Shown: positions 1 to 11,118 of the stretch, one piece after another
Numbering within the stretch: position 1 is the first letter of the stretch
Layout of the letters: every line of letters begins with the position of its first letter
Made by a program: the position numbers and the translations under genes
The notes under the pieces: model-generated
Databases searched by the model: none
What the model was told of the DNA's origin: nothing
The model's input: only the letters and a program-made list of their open reading frames with translations
Assembly (NCBI RefSeq): GCF_033568475.1
Contig: NC_133123.1
Location: 175,491,685-175,555,684 of the forward strand
Origin: Henckelia pumila
Lineage: Eukaryota > Streptophyta > Magnoliopsida > Lamiales > Gesneriaceae
DNA: 64,000 nucleotides
Direction of reading: 5' to 3'

Positions 1-105
1 TCGCATGGAATTAATTATACAGCTAAAATAATTCAAACACATGCGAGGAGCCAATACACGCAGACTCGATCTACCCGCTCACTCTAGTTCAACCAAGAAT
101 CTTAT

Positions 106-118
106 TTCTATGATACCA
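106..118 (-). promoter_or_regulatory. tRNA primer-binding site of the left-edge gypsy element
   Basis: On the minus strand, five bases inside the end of LTR A, the sequence reads TGGTATCATAG. This resembles the initiator-Met tRNA primer site (TGGTATCAGAGC) used by many chromoviruses and copia elements. It places the element's internal region to the left of the window edge and makes the adjoining LTR its 5' LTR. The match is imperfect. Confidence 0.55.
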
Positions 119-123
119 CTTAA

Positions 124-2108
124 TGTGAGACCTCGTTTCTAATCAACTAATATCAGACAACAATCGATAAGTAAACAAGAAACCAATAATAATTTTTTTT
201 TAAAAGAAAGCTCACGCGCTCGCGCTGACATCAGCGCGCCCGCGCCTAAGCTCCGCTAAAACCAGCGCGCCCGCGCTCTAAGAAAGAGCGCCCGCGCCCA
301 TACCTCGCAAAGAGGCCACGCGCCCGTGCCAACAACCGCGCGCCCGCGCCGTCCTCTCGCCCAGAAGAGTTAAGGCACTGAAATAAACTCAATCAAAGCC
401 TAAACACTTGCATTAAAAGTATTTGACATGCCAATAACAATACAAGTAAGGTTTAGGGAAGAGAAACATTCAATACGGTAGTACCTACATCAATTCTTGC
501 TTACAAAACAAATACGAGAAGTTCGAATGACTAAACATGTTCGCAAAACATAACTAGGTTGACATGCTGATTCGACTTCTAAACGAGTCTCACTTCTATC
601 TCTTGCTCTGGACGCTAACCAGGTCTATGCTGACTTGATCCTGCCCTTCCTGTTTCCAAGTTCACATAAAAAACAAAGCAACAGCCGGATAAACCGGTGA
701 GAAAGATAATCCCAGTAAAAGCAACATATCAAGTAATACAACAATAAACATGCTTTCAAGACAACAACACAATCAATAACAACGTAATGAAATGCATGTC
801 TTTAAACCGGGATATCAAATCTGATAAACAAAGGATTGCTGCTGTGCTTTTGGGATCCCGAGGATGAGATCACGTGATGACTCACCGACTCTTCCAATCG
901 AGGTGGTGCCACATATCTCACTCCTCTAGACTTTGAGCAACCATAATGAGTATGCTAGCACTAGGCGATAGGACTACGACCTAGGCCAATCAATCATAGT
1001 TCCCAAACGTCCAAACAAAAAGGGCGGTTCTGCCCGCTGAATCAACGTAGGCTCAAGATGAATGCATAACAGAAACATAAAACATAAGCCACATAGTCAA
1101 AAGTAAAATCAATCAACAAGACACAAGTTCCTCATGCTAGAACAAGTGTAGATGCAATATGTGATTTGAAAGGAAAACTCGAGAACCAACTGTCCCGAGT
1201 ATGCTATCCCGCTACGATGACTGCTTTTACCTTTCAATGTCGTAGATCCAACTCCGGACAAGCTACAACAAAAGATTGTATCAACAATTATACAACCTAA
1301 ACAACAAACAACGGTTCAAGGAAATCTCTTTACCGTTCTTTGTCCAACTCTCGACGAACAATGCTGCCAACACAGGGCTCGACAACTCCAACGAATCTGT
1401 ACGAATACAAGAGTTGATCAACAACCATGATCACTCTCAAGCCAAGGCTTCAATCAATACAAAAACGATTCGAAACCCCAAAACTCAAACCGACGGCATA
1501 ACGGCTATAAACTGAACAAACCGGAAACGCAGACAGCAGTTCAATACCGATATAACGTCATATCAATGCCCAAAACAACAATAACAAAGCAAACCCATCA
1601 ATCTCAAAATCCACATTTTCGAAAATGGCTTCCAAAAATCATAACAAATCCGAACGTCGCTCTAATTCAAAACCGACAGATAATAAACGATCAGAACTCT
1701 GTCAAGAACAACATACTCGAATCTCAAACTATTCTAACAACATCCAAAAACTATAATGTATCTGATCGTAGAAGAACTTACAATATAACAGAGCTCTCAC
1801 TGCAGTGATCGATAATCTGCCTTCAGAAATAAATTCCAACGGCCGGATCGAGCTAGAACTGGATTCTGAAAGCTTGAAGAGGGTTTGAGGCATCTCTAAT
1901 GGTGGATATCGGTTTGGAGAGGAATATGAAGACTTTTCCCAATCAATTCCAAGTGTATATAATATATCAAAAACAATATTTGCCTTTTAGTCCCTGAAAT
2001 TTCCAAAATTTGCAAAAAGGACCCTGATCAAAATCAAATCGGCTTGAGAACTCTGTAATCTCCGATTAACTATAATAAACTCATTTAAGATAAAAATGGG
2101 GCGTTACA
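124..2108 (-). repeat. 5' LTR of a Tekay-like gypsy retrotransposon (LTR A)
   Basis: Read on the minus strand, this 1985-bp block starts TGTAACGCCCC and ends GTCTCACA, followed by a Met-type primer site. It is colinear with LTR B (4808-11223) in inverse orientation. Shared landmarks include the opening bases, the 'regular' segment near 840-920 versus 6000-6080 (cgaggtggtgccac, gatctcatcctcgggatccc) and the shared end. The small ORFs inside it are not credible genes. The rest of the element lies outside the window. Confidence 0.75.
211..350. repeat. GC-rich GCGCGCCCGCGC cassette inside LTR A
   Basis: About five imperfect copies of GCGCGCCCGCGC(C/T) lie in 140 bp that is far more GC-rich than the surrounding LTR. 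The block is 90-230 bp from the LTR's end. In LTR B the corresponding interval instead holds three CGATCGGT palindromes, so this part of the LTR is a variable slot. Confidence 0.7.
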
Positions 2109-2910
2109 GATTTTCATCATACTTTTAGTGATGAATTATACTAGGTGCTGAGGACTGTGTTGGGTTTTTCAAGACGGGATAGGAAGCGCAACCTATGCCG
2201 ATTTTTCTGGGAGGTTTATTCCAAATAGGCTATTGGGGGAGGCTACCTGAGTCTTGATATTTTGCACAGTTATAGCAAGAGGTATAATTACCAAAAGGAA
2301 TGATCTTATGAATTTTATATTGGTACTGGATTAGTGCAAAGAGATTTGAACGTTATCGTCTGACTTTATCAGAGATATAGATTTTAGTTTTCGTTGTCAG
2401 AATAGTCTTGGAAAGGATTCTTTGACAAGTGTACATTCTATATGGATAGTTTTCGCAGGAGGTAATGGGGGAGAGCCAAGAGTTTTGATCAGTATTGTTT
2501 GGCCTTATCATAGTTACAGATAGTGATCGGGGACATGATCAGCATGATGATTTGGTTTTCTTATTAAGTGATTATAAGACTTATCTGGGTTGTTTCCCTA
2601 TGAGATTAGAGATATGATTTTGAGTTGTCTAGTGATGTCAATTTTCATCGGGACATAGTGATGATTGATAATGAGAGACGTGGACTGTAATCTGGATTGG
2701 AAGTGGTGGTGTGTGTTCCTATTATTGCTCTGGAAGTCTTTTGTACTTCAGAAAGGTTATTGAAAAGTTACCCCAGTTTGGAGACCATGATGTTACTAGT
2801 AATTATTTGGATTCAATGAGGTCTTGTAAAATGATATGAGAGAATAAAGAACTTGTTGTTCTTATTCAAGTCCTTATTTCGAGGATGAAATTATCTTAAG
2901 TGGGGGAGAA
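2109..2910 (+). pseudogene. Decayed 3' internal region of gypsy element C with polypurine tract
   Basis: No open frame of useful length remains. The block ends with a strong gypsy hallmark: a remnant of the pol C-terminus, the phrase TTTCGAGGATGAAATTATC, and a polypurine tract AAGTGGGGGAGAA abutting LTR C at 2911. The same phrase is seen in minus orientation next to LTR E (55696-55730). The left edge coincides with the start of LTR A, suggesting that the LTR A element inserted here or that a rearrangement joined them. Assignment rests on the PPT end; the upstream 700 bp is too decayed to read. Confidence 0.5.
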
Positions 2911-4379
2911 TGTAGTATCCCGGTTCCATTTTACAAGATTAAGGGATTTTAAACATGTTAAAAAATGACATATAATTTTAAAAGTGTCAAAACATGTTTA
3001 AGGAGTTATTATTTGGTAAAAATAAGTGGAAAATCAGTGTCGGAACGTTCAAAAATGGTAGGAAGGGTCCCGGGGGTCTTAGACAGTCCAAAAACAGCCA
3101 AATGAGTTCGAAAGACCCGAAGTAGTCCGGAGCATACAGACCAGTTTGGGCCATCCAAACCAGTTTGGAACATTCGAACCCAATTCAGACCGTCCGAACT
3201 CAGCAGAGCTCAGGTGTCAAAATGGCTCGGACAAGTGGCAGTTCGGATCGTCCGAACTCCGCCTATAAATTGGCCATCCAAGGGCCTCATTTCTCACTCA
3301 ATTTCACACAATATCTCTCGGTTCCAGCTTGGTTCTAGGGGTTTAGGGGTGATTCTAGCCTTCATAGGCTTGGTCCGGAGGTTGGCCAGGTGCTCCGGGG
3401 TTGCGGCGGAGTGGTGCCCAAGTTCTGGGGCAGTCGTCATCAGCGGGCTGACGACAGATGCAGGTATAGCTCTGGCTCCTTATAATAAATAAGGAGTATG
3501 TTATAGAGTAGTTAAGGCTTTTAGAATAAGGTTATAATGCATGAGTATTTTGCATTGTAGTGCAAACTATAGGCTTGGACTTTGGAGCTGGTCTAGCTTG
3601 CCTAGTGTTTGAGGTACGGAAGTATTATTCGAGATATCCAGATTGAGTATGCATGTATTATGTGTTTGCATGAATTATGTGATTGCATGTTTTATATGCC
3701 TTTATATACAGCATGTCATGACTGTATGTTGCATACATGAGCATATCGAGCCTTTATTCTAATTGAGATATACGGTGTTATGATATCCTGTCAGTAGATG
3801 GTTGGACATAGAGAAACGTGTTAGGTCGCCAAAATCAATTGGACACAGATATCGTGTTAGGTCACTGATATTTGGTTGGACACATGTACTTGTGTTAGGT
3901 AACCATCAGGGCTTCTGAGTATGTTGGTCACCTCTTGTAGCGACGGCTCGGCGTGGCACATACCAGGACCCAAGTTTGTTTTGATCAGATATTCTTGACC
4001 TCGTGTCTTGGTACCCAGTTCACTTGCACACATGCACATATAATACCATATACTCATACTCTCGTACTGAGCTTATCATGCTCATGTCCCATACTTTGTT
4101 GTATCTGGACACCCTATTCCATGGGGCAGGTCTGCGGCTGGATGAGGCGGGTGGTTCCAGGAGAGCTTAGGAGATTGATGACCAGCAGGGCTTTGTCTAG
4201 GCTTTTGTTTCTAATGTATTTGGGTTAATACATTTGGATTTTCGATATGGTTGTATCATAATTATTTTATTTGGGGATTTATTTATGCTTTTCCGCTGTT
4301 ATTTTTTATGATTTATTATTTAAGTTAAATGCAAGCTTAAGCTTCTGATTAGTAGGTGATCACGTTGCGGGTCACTACA
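2911..4379 (+). repeat. 3' LTR of gypsy element C (LTR C)
   Basis: The block starts TGTAGTATCCCGG and ends GGGTCACTACA, giving matched TGTAGT/ACTACA termini, and is preceded by a polypurine tract. It is 1469 bp long. A diverged copy in minus orientation occurs at 54310-55695 (LTR E), with shared landmarks such as the ccatggggcag, gtcgtcagcccactga and tgcattgtagtgc regions. Near 3175-3257 it carries TTCGGA/TCCGAA palindromes, including GTTCGGA and TCCGAAC separated by TCG at 3241-3257, just upstream of a TATAAAT box at 3262-3268. ORFs here have no recognisable product. Confidence 0.75.
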
Positions 4380-4807
4380 ATAGGCGATCTTGCCTACAGA
4401 CTTGTTTTGTTCCGTCTTTTTCTGGTTTTCACGAGGTGATTCCGTCTTTCATTGCGGATTTTCGCCAAACTCGTGTTGGTGAATTACCCAACCAGATGTT
4501 CTTATGTTCTGTAATTGTTGAGATCATAATTTGACGAGTTACCAAATTTCCTGAGACGACTGATTCAGAGTATGACCGAACAGAGAAGCAGCTCCGAAAC
4601 AAACAGAGTTAGTTTGTGCTAGTACAGTTGAGCCATTACGGTTTTGAAGAAGAGATTTGGGAAATAGAGTTTGATTTGGAGACAAAGTTTTCTGGACTTA
4701 TTCTGTGAGATGAATTCTCTTGCAGATTTTGGGTTTTATCCCTTAGCTTTTGAAATTGAACAGTATTCGATTTCGAAGACGAAATCAGTACTTAGAGGGG
4801 AAGAATT
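4380..4807 (+). pseudogene. C-terminal end of a chromovirus gypsy polyprotein plus PPT
   Basis: From about 4622 one frame reads SHYGFEEEIWEIEFDLETKF and ends in a stop near 4710. This matches the typical C-terminal tail of chromovirus integrase/chromodomain proteins, where a W-x-E-EATWE-type motif precedes the stop. It is followed by the usual frame remnant TTTCGAAGACGAAATCA and a purine-rich tract (agaggggaagaa) directly before LTR B. The upstream 240 bp has lost its frame. It is the last part of the element whose 3' LTR is LTR B. Confidence 0.6.
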
Positions 4808-6459
4808 GTAACGCCCCAAATTTATCCTAATCAAGATTTTAGGAGATTAAGATTGATAATCGGAGATTAAGATATTCGAGGATTTTATTGTTATTCGATA
4901 AGGGACTAAACTGCAATTTTTGGAAAATTTAGGGACTAAAGTGCAAAAGTGAGAAATTATATAACACTTGGCCTATTTTTGATTTGACTAAGTCTTCATT
5001 CTCCTCTTCTCCTTCTCTCTCAAGACGTGCACCACAATTAAAGCAACCCAACGCCCCTCCAAGCTTTTTCTTCTTCCGGGTTTGTGTGATCCATATGTTA
5101 GAAATTCAATCTAAAGACAGATTAGCGATCACGGCTGCGAGAGCTCCGTTCTACCGTAAGTTTTTCTTCGATCCATTATACTTCAATTTTGGGATGTTGT
5201 CAGAATTTGTTTAAATTCGGATATGTCGTTCTTGAGCTAGCATGTATCGTATATTTGAAGTCGGATCGAAAAAAGCGTCGTTCAGATTTGTTATGATTTT
5301 TGGAAGCCTATTTCGAAAATGGGGATTTTGTGATTTGTTGGATTGGAATTGTTATTGATATTTTAGCATTGGTTTGAGTTGTTTGCAATGCTATATTGCT
5401 CTCTGTGTTTCCGGTTTGATCAAAATATAGTCGTTATGCCGCCGGTTTGAGTTTTGGGATTTTGAACCGTTTGAGTTGATGAACTTTGGCAGTTGGGTTT
5501 GTTCGTCGTTGTTGATCATCTTTTGCCTATGTACAGATTCGTTTGAAGTTTGTCGAGCCCAGAGTTAGCAGAAGTCGATCGTCGAAGAGTGGACGAAGAG
5601 CGGTAAAGAGTTTACCTTGAGCGTTGTTGTTGTTTAGGTTGTATAGATTTTGATATAACCTCTTTTGTAGCGTACCCAGATTTGGAGCTAATTGCATTGA
5701 AAGGTACAAGCAGTCATCATTTTAGCGGGATAGCACACTCGAGACAGTTGGTTCTTGAGTTTCCCTTAAATCACATACTTGCATCAATACTTGTTCTTGA
5801 ATGTGGGACTTGTATTTTGTTGTTTGAACTTGTTTATGGTATAGTGCTTGTGCTTCTATATGAATTCATCTCGAGCCTAAATCTTTGATTTTAGCGGGCT
5901 GTACGGCTCTTTTTGTTTAGACGTTTTGGGGGCTATATAGCGAGTGTCCTGGTTTGTAGAAGTTCACCTAGTGTCAGTATACTCCTTGTAGTCGCACCAA
6001 ATCTAGAGGATGGAGATACGTGGCACCACCTCGATCGGGAGAGTCGGTGAGTTGTTACGTGATCTCATCCTCGGGATCCCAAAAGCATAGAAACAATCCC
6101 TTGTTTATCAGAGTTGATATCCCATTTTTTAAAAACATGCATTTCATTCATATTAACATTGAATATGTTGTTTGTATTTCATGTTATTGAGACATTACTT
6201 GTTATTTAATGTTATGTTGCTTTTACTGGGAATATAATTCTCACCGAAGTTATCCGGCTGTTGCTTTAGGTGGGGCAGGATCGAGTCAGCGAAAACTTGG
6301 TTAGCATCAGGAGTCAGAGATAGAATTGAGACTTGATTTAGAAGTCGAACCAGCATGTCTATCTAGTTTGTGTTGGAACATGTTTAGAACTCAAACTTCT
6401 TAATATCTGTTTGTATCGTTTATGCGAGCACTATAACAAAAATGCACAAACTCAACACT

Positions 6460-6690
6460 TAAAAGACAACGCTTTTAGTGAAAAGTGTTGTCTTTTTTTA
6501 AAAGACAACGCTTTTAGGGAAAAGCGTTATCGTTATATATTTTTTATTAATCAAAGACAATACTTTTTTAAAAAGCGTTGCCTATAAGCATTTTTTTTAG
6601 GTCAAAGACAACGCTTTTAAAAGTGTTATCTATTAGCATTTTTTTTCCTATTATAACAACACTTTTTAAAAAGTGTTGTAGAAGAACTAT
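6460..6690. repeat. Left subterminal repeats of the CACTA-like element
   Basis: Repeated motifs AAAAGACAACGCTTTT and AAAAGCGTTGTCTTT occur in alternating orientation (for example near 6470-6530 and 6600-6680), forming imperfect inverted pairs. The same motif family fills 10600-10805 at the other end. In CACTA elements such subterminal repeats are the transposase-binding sites; that role is inferred here. Confidence 0.75.
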
Positions 6691-6719
6691 TATTTTTATT
6701 TAAAATAAAACTTAAAATA

Positions 6720-7005
6720 AATAATATTATTTACTTCTCAGATCGCCAAAATCCCCAAACCCCTCTCGATTTTCTTTTCCGACCCCTTTCTCCTTTTTCA
6801 CTCTTTCAATTCAAAATCTGCTTTCTCCTTTTTCTCTCGATTTTTGCTGGTCTTGCTCGATTCATCAGACGATTTTTCAAGTGATCTCCGACAAGCCCAC
6901 CTCGCATCTGCTGTACTTGCTCGGGCCGTCGGGACGAGAAGCCCACCTCGCATCTGCTGCTACGCTTTCGTCAAACATCTTCACTTCCTTGAACTACTCT
7001 ACAGG
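6720..7005 (+). other. Captured 5'-UTR-like segment ending at a splice donor
   Basis: This pyrimidine-rich stretch resembles a plant 5' untranslated exon and ends CTCTACAG|GTGAAT at about 7002, a good splice-donor context. It contains a 46-bp direct duplication: AAGCCCACCTCGCATCTGCT at 6893-6912 and again at 6939-6958. It may be the first exon of the captured AMSH-like gene. No protein can be assigned. Confidence 0.35.
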
Positions 7006-7753
7006 TGAATAACTTGAAAGTATTGATTTCTTGTAGCTCTTGTAGTTGACGAGATTTCACTCGACATCTCTATTGTTTCTTAGAGGTATTTTACTTGAAA
7101 CTCTTCTGATTTTAGGCATTTTTGGTGATTGTGTTCCTGTCTTCTCCTCCAAAATCTTTAGATGGAAATGGTGTGTCTTTCTTAAATTACTTGAAATTAT
7201 GGGGGTTTTTTATTCATGATGAGCATGGATTTCTTGCTTTTTCGATGTTTGGATTTGCAAAATTTCATGTTTTGTATTGTTTCAATTGTTGGGTGAATCT
7301 TTTATTATTGAATTTGTGATTCTTGTATTCACTTTTTGCTTGAACCCAACTTTTATATTTTTTATGTGTGAAAAAAGAATCAATTTTTCCACGTTTATGA
7401 GATCTTGAATACTCGATATAGCGAGAAATCTTTTGGCTCTGATGATATTCGAGTGTTGCTGAATTATGGGTTTTTTTTATACTCTCTCGTCTCATGGTGT
7501 ATTGCTGTAGATTGAGGTGTTGCATTTTTGAACTCTGTTCATTAATTCATATTGGTAATCTTGCTGAAAATCAAATTGCGAAAAATGGTTGTTTTGCTTT
7601 GAAGAAATCCAGTTGGATGTTGCTCTAAAGGCAATTCCCCTCCAGATGTTATGTTTCTTTCAGCAATAAGTGATTTTCCTTAAGTTTCTACTACAAATAA
7701 TAATCAGCAAACATTTTTTTAGACTTTTTCATGGCTGATTAACTTTGTTTCAG

Positions 7754-9055
7754 GACGTGCGTGTTGTCGCGAAGTCATTTCCAGCTCCCGGAATCTCATT
7801 TTTGCTGCCTCTTCCAGGTGCTCCCGAAGTTTCACAAATCATGGAGGCGATGCAGCAGATGATCACTCGCAGTATTCTTCTAGTAATCAACCAGATCAAA
7901 ACATCTGAAAGACATCCATATGGTAAGTTAAAAGCTACATGATCACTCTTTTACGTCGAAAATCAAATCCAAGAATTATGATTCTATGAATGATTGATAC
8001 ATGTAAACGGTAATCAGTCAGCACGACTGATGGAGGATTTTATTGACCTTGCAAGCGACAACACCAGCAAGAATCTTGAAACATGTGGAGTTCTTGGTGC
8101 CTTTCTCGTGAGTTATAAACTCCTTTGTTTTTTTATACAAAAGTGAGGTTACCAGAATATTTGATAGTGATGAGGTTTTTTAAGATGGTATAAAAAAATG
8201 TTATGGATGATGCAGGAGTCTGGAACCTTTTATGTAACGAATCTAATAATCCCGAAACAAGAGTCTACCTCCAATTCTGTAAGAATTTGAAGGTTTTCGT
8301 GTTGTTCGTCTTTCGTTTTTTTTTCCTTTCCCATGTGGTTCCTCTTTAAGAATGAAACTATTCATGGTTGCTTAGTTAAACACAGTGTGTTGCCTTTTCC
8401 AAACTTTTACTTAGTTTATTGTTACTTTATAGTGCCAGACTGTGAACGAGGTCGAAATGAAGAGTCCCTTCTCCCCATCGGATGGATCCATGTAAGTTGT
8501 TTTCTACTTTTCTTTCTTGAGCTTGCCATCGTTCATTGGAAAAGGTTCGATTTAAAGTCAAACTGCTACTAGAGAGGGTAACAAATCGACACAAATACGG
8601 CAATTTACATTTCTTCAGACTAAAGAGTGTGAGTTTATAAGTTAGTTTTTGCTCATTGAACTCATTTAAGATTTTGTAGACGCATCCTTCCCAGAGCTGC
8701 TTCATGTCTTAAGTTGATCTGCACACCCAATACACCTACCAGGTTATCACTGTCATATCTTTTTCACGGAATCTTTGAATAACATTATTACACTTAGCAT
8801 CTAGTTTTATCATGCGATCATTTTCGTCATTTTAGTAGCTTACTGGTCAATATTATTATCAACACAAAGTAACATGATCGCTACAGTTACCTGTAACTTC
8901 GACTACGTGCAGTGAGAAACATCAACATTTTTTGATCTTCATTTAATTTCAAAACCTGCTCGTTTTTAACCTATTTCTTTCTTGCTAAATATTTGTTTCA
9001 AGGTGATGGTACCAGAAGCTGTAGGCATTGTCATGGCTCCAACCGATATGTCAAG
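7754..9055 (+). pseudogene. Captured AMSH-like deubiquitinase (MPN/JAMM) gene fragment, disrupted
   Basis: Six exon-like blocks with GT..AG borders line up in order: 7754-7922, 8018-8107, 8216-8278, 8433-8491, 8680-8742 and 9003-9055. Translated, they give pieces of the plant AMSH-like MPN+ domain: SARLMEDFIDLASDNTSKN, LETCGVLGAFL, ESGTFYVTNLIIPKQESTSN, CQTVNEVEM, LLPIGWIH, THPSQSCFMS and VMVPEAVGIVMAPTDMSR. AMSH family proteins are zinc metalloproteases that cut ubiquitin chains during endosomal sorting; the HTHP histidines of the JAMM site remain. It cannot make the enzyme. A frameshift precedes the JAMM motif near 8460, TAA replaces a serine codon just after FMS (about 8709), a frame break lies near 7905, and the C-terminal exons are absent. 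Introns are retained, so capture was at DNA level. Confidence 0.85.
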
Positions 9056-9136
9056 GTCTCCTAATCTGGCTTCTCTTACACTTTACTACTATTTCTATTA
9101 CCATTGTAACTTACTCTGCATCCGTTATCAAAATAG

Positions 9137-9217
9137 GCTTGAGCAGGAGACATGTTGTTTCTTTGATATGAAATATTTTGAGGACACGATTCTTGATGGG
9201 AATTGGGAGGATGCAGA
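9137..9217 (+). pseudogene. Captured exon resembling the CTLH region of TOPLESS/TPR co-repressors
   Basis: After an AG acceptor at 9135-9136 the frame reads LEQETCCFFDMKYFED then TILDGNWEDAD, followed by TAG. This resembles the LisH-CTLH segment of plant TOPLESS-related proteins, where LEQES-x-x-FF-N-MKYFED-x-V-x-x-G-N-W-D-E is conserved. The exon lies 81 bp after the last AMSH-like exon. Splicing 9055 to 9137 would join the two in frame (..TDMSR-LEQET..), a chimeric transcript. The TAG at 9218-9220 ends the frame where TOPLESS proteins continue. Identity is from memory of the family; another CTLH protein is possible. Confidence 0.6.
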
Positions 9218-9552
9218 TTAGTATTTTCAAGCTTCATTGGAACCGAAAATATAATATAGGATTTATGTCATCAATCATGATTCACGAGTGCCTACATCCA
9301 TGGACCACCGTGCTATACCCCGATGGCTAAAACTACATTAATCTTACTTAGTTTTGAATATCATTGTCGTATGTTTGGACAAGTGAAATATAGTGGGACG
9401 ATTATGAAACAAAACTTTTCTAACAATATCGCTAATTTTTAATATTGTCAATTCTGATTCATATTTTATAATTTGATTTCTCATGGAGCTTGCAAATTTT
9501 ATAACCCAATGCTTTATTATTATTCAGTTTATGTTTTGAAATTTGTAGTGTC

Positions 9553-10400
9553 TTGTTATTTAGGAGATGTTTGCACCGAAACCATCAATGTATCAGAAGC
9601 TGTCTTTATAAATTCAGGGTCTTTTGAGCTCATCAAGGATTCCATCAATTATCTAACCGAATCCATTGTCATTCGTTTCAGCTAATATGATTATTAGTTA
9701 CTGTTTCATGTTCACTTAGCATCACTTGGCTTCATGTGCAGGATATTGGAGGGGCACAAAGATACCTTCACTCATATTAAGCATAAGAAGGTACAAATAA
9801 TAAAGTTGACCAGATAAGGCCAGATTATGTGGCTCTACCTTTTGTGTTTGATATTTTGTTAATCATTGATTTTTCAGTGTTTATGTATATTCTTTATGCA
9901 AATGGAAATGGAAGCAGTAGCTAATATCCTGTGCATATAAACTGAAGATGTTTGTGTTTTATATTTTGTTTGAGATTGATTTTTCAGTGTTTATGTCTAT
10001 TATTTATGCATATGGAAATGGAATACATTCTTGGCAGCATGCTTATATATGCATCTTTAGCTTCGGTTTTGTTAATTCAGTAATCTTCTACATGTTTTGA
10101 TGCAATTGGTTTACAGTTTTGAAGATGATTTTGTGTCCCTTTTCTTGTTTTTCCTGTTGTATATTGTATTTTGATTGCATGATGTAATTTATTTTATTCA
10201 TTTTTCTTGTGTTGATTCATCCTCATGTTATTTACTGATAAATATGTGTTTGCTTTTACTTTTTATTTTAATCTATTCATATTTGTTTAATGTTTGTTTT
10301 TATTTTTAATAATTTACAGTATGAAGATACAAATTAAAGGAAAAGAGATTGTTGCGGCTTTTATGAAAGCTTGGGACGCTAACATGTGTTGAAGGAAGGA
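9553..10400 (+). other. Further exon-like blocks in the CACTA-like element, unidentified
   Basis: Two stretches look exon-like but I do not recognise them. At 9563-9684 a 40-residue open frame follows TTATTTAG. At 9743-9790 a block between GCAG and GTACAA can read ILEGHKDTFTHIKHKK, faintly like a WD40 blade. A short frame at 10321-10392 starts with ATG and ends in TGA. They may be further captured fragments or chance. Confidence 0.25.
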
Positions 10401-10599
10401 ATCAAAGTTTTTTGAGATTAATGCATAGTTTTTTTTCCTAGTGTTCATTAATTTAGAATTCGATTATTTTTATATTTGAATGATTTTTAATATTGGAAGA
10501 CTATATTAAATTTTATTTTACAAATTTTTAAATTTTGAGTGATTTATAATATTGAAAATTTGTGAATTAATTTTTTTTTGTTTTTTATTTGAACAAAGA

Positions 10600-10805
10600 C
10601 AAAGCGTTGTCTTTGCCAGAAAAGACAACGCTTTTTTAAGCGTTGTCTTTTCTAGAAACGACAACGCTTTTTATAAAAGCATTGTCTTTTTTAGATACAA
10701 AAACGCTTTTTCCGCATTATTTTTGAGCATGGTCTTTTATAACACTGGCTACGACAACGCTTTTTCGGGGACATTAACAACGCGGAAAAAGCGTTGTCTT
10801 TAGCC
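10600..10805. repeat. Right subterminal repeats of the CACTA-like element
   Basis: Six or more copies of the GACAACGCTTTT / AAAGCGTTGTC motif occur in both orientations, matching those at 6460-6690. The short ORFs crossing this block are repeat translations. Confidence 0.75.
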
Positions 10806-10935
10806 GTTTTTCTTGTTAGGGAGTATTGAGGTTTGTATGTTGTTGTTGCATGTATTTTGTACTTCATTATGTATTGAATGGATTTATTAAGTTGAGTTGG
10901 CAAGTTTTTTTTTGGTTTTTTTGTTCAGAGCTGGC

Positions 10936-11118
10936 CGCTCGATCGGTAGAGTTTAACCGATCAAGCGAGGGTGCTGCAGCCTTGTTCTCTGTTTCTGTTA
11001 GAGCTTGCCCGCTCGATCGGTTGAACTTTACCGATCGAGCGGAGCTGGTGTTCAATCCGGGCAGTAGGTTTTGGAAACTTTGCTCGCTCGATCGATTGAG
11101 TTCCACCAATCGAGCGAG
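10936..11118. repeat. Three CGATCGGT palindromes in the terminal part of LTR B
   Basis: Three inverted repeats occur in a row. At 10936-10967 the arms CGCTCGATCGGT/ACCGATCAAGCG have an 8-base loop and one mismatch. At 11009-11042 the arms CCGCTCGATCGGT/ACCGATCGAGCGG (13 bp perfect) have an 8-base loop. At 11083-11118 the arms are built on CTCGCTCG/CGAGCGAG. They occupy the same position relative to the LTR end as the GCGCGCCCGCGC cassette in LTR A. Confidence 0.8.

Larger units (their letters stand above)
6429..10820. mobile_element. CACTA-like (EnSpm) non-autonomous transposon carrying host gene fragments
   Basis: The left end reads CACTATAACAAAAATGC and the right end, in reverse complement, CCTAACAAGAAAAACGGC. 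Both ends share the TAACAA(G)AAAA core, and the right terminus appears to have lost a few bases. The trinucleotide GAG flanks both ends (6426-6428, 10821-10823), as expected for the 3-bp duplication of CACTA elements. Both ends are loaded with subterminal repeats of AAGACAACGCTTTT in both orientations. No transposase reading frame is visible. The interior has exon-intron fragments of at least two plant genes, so this is a gene-capturing (Pack-type) element. Excision restores an uninterrupted LTR B. Confidence 0.75.
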
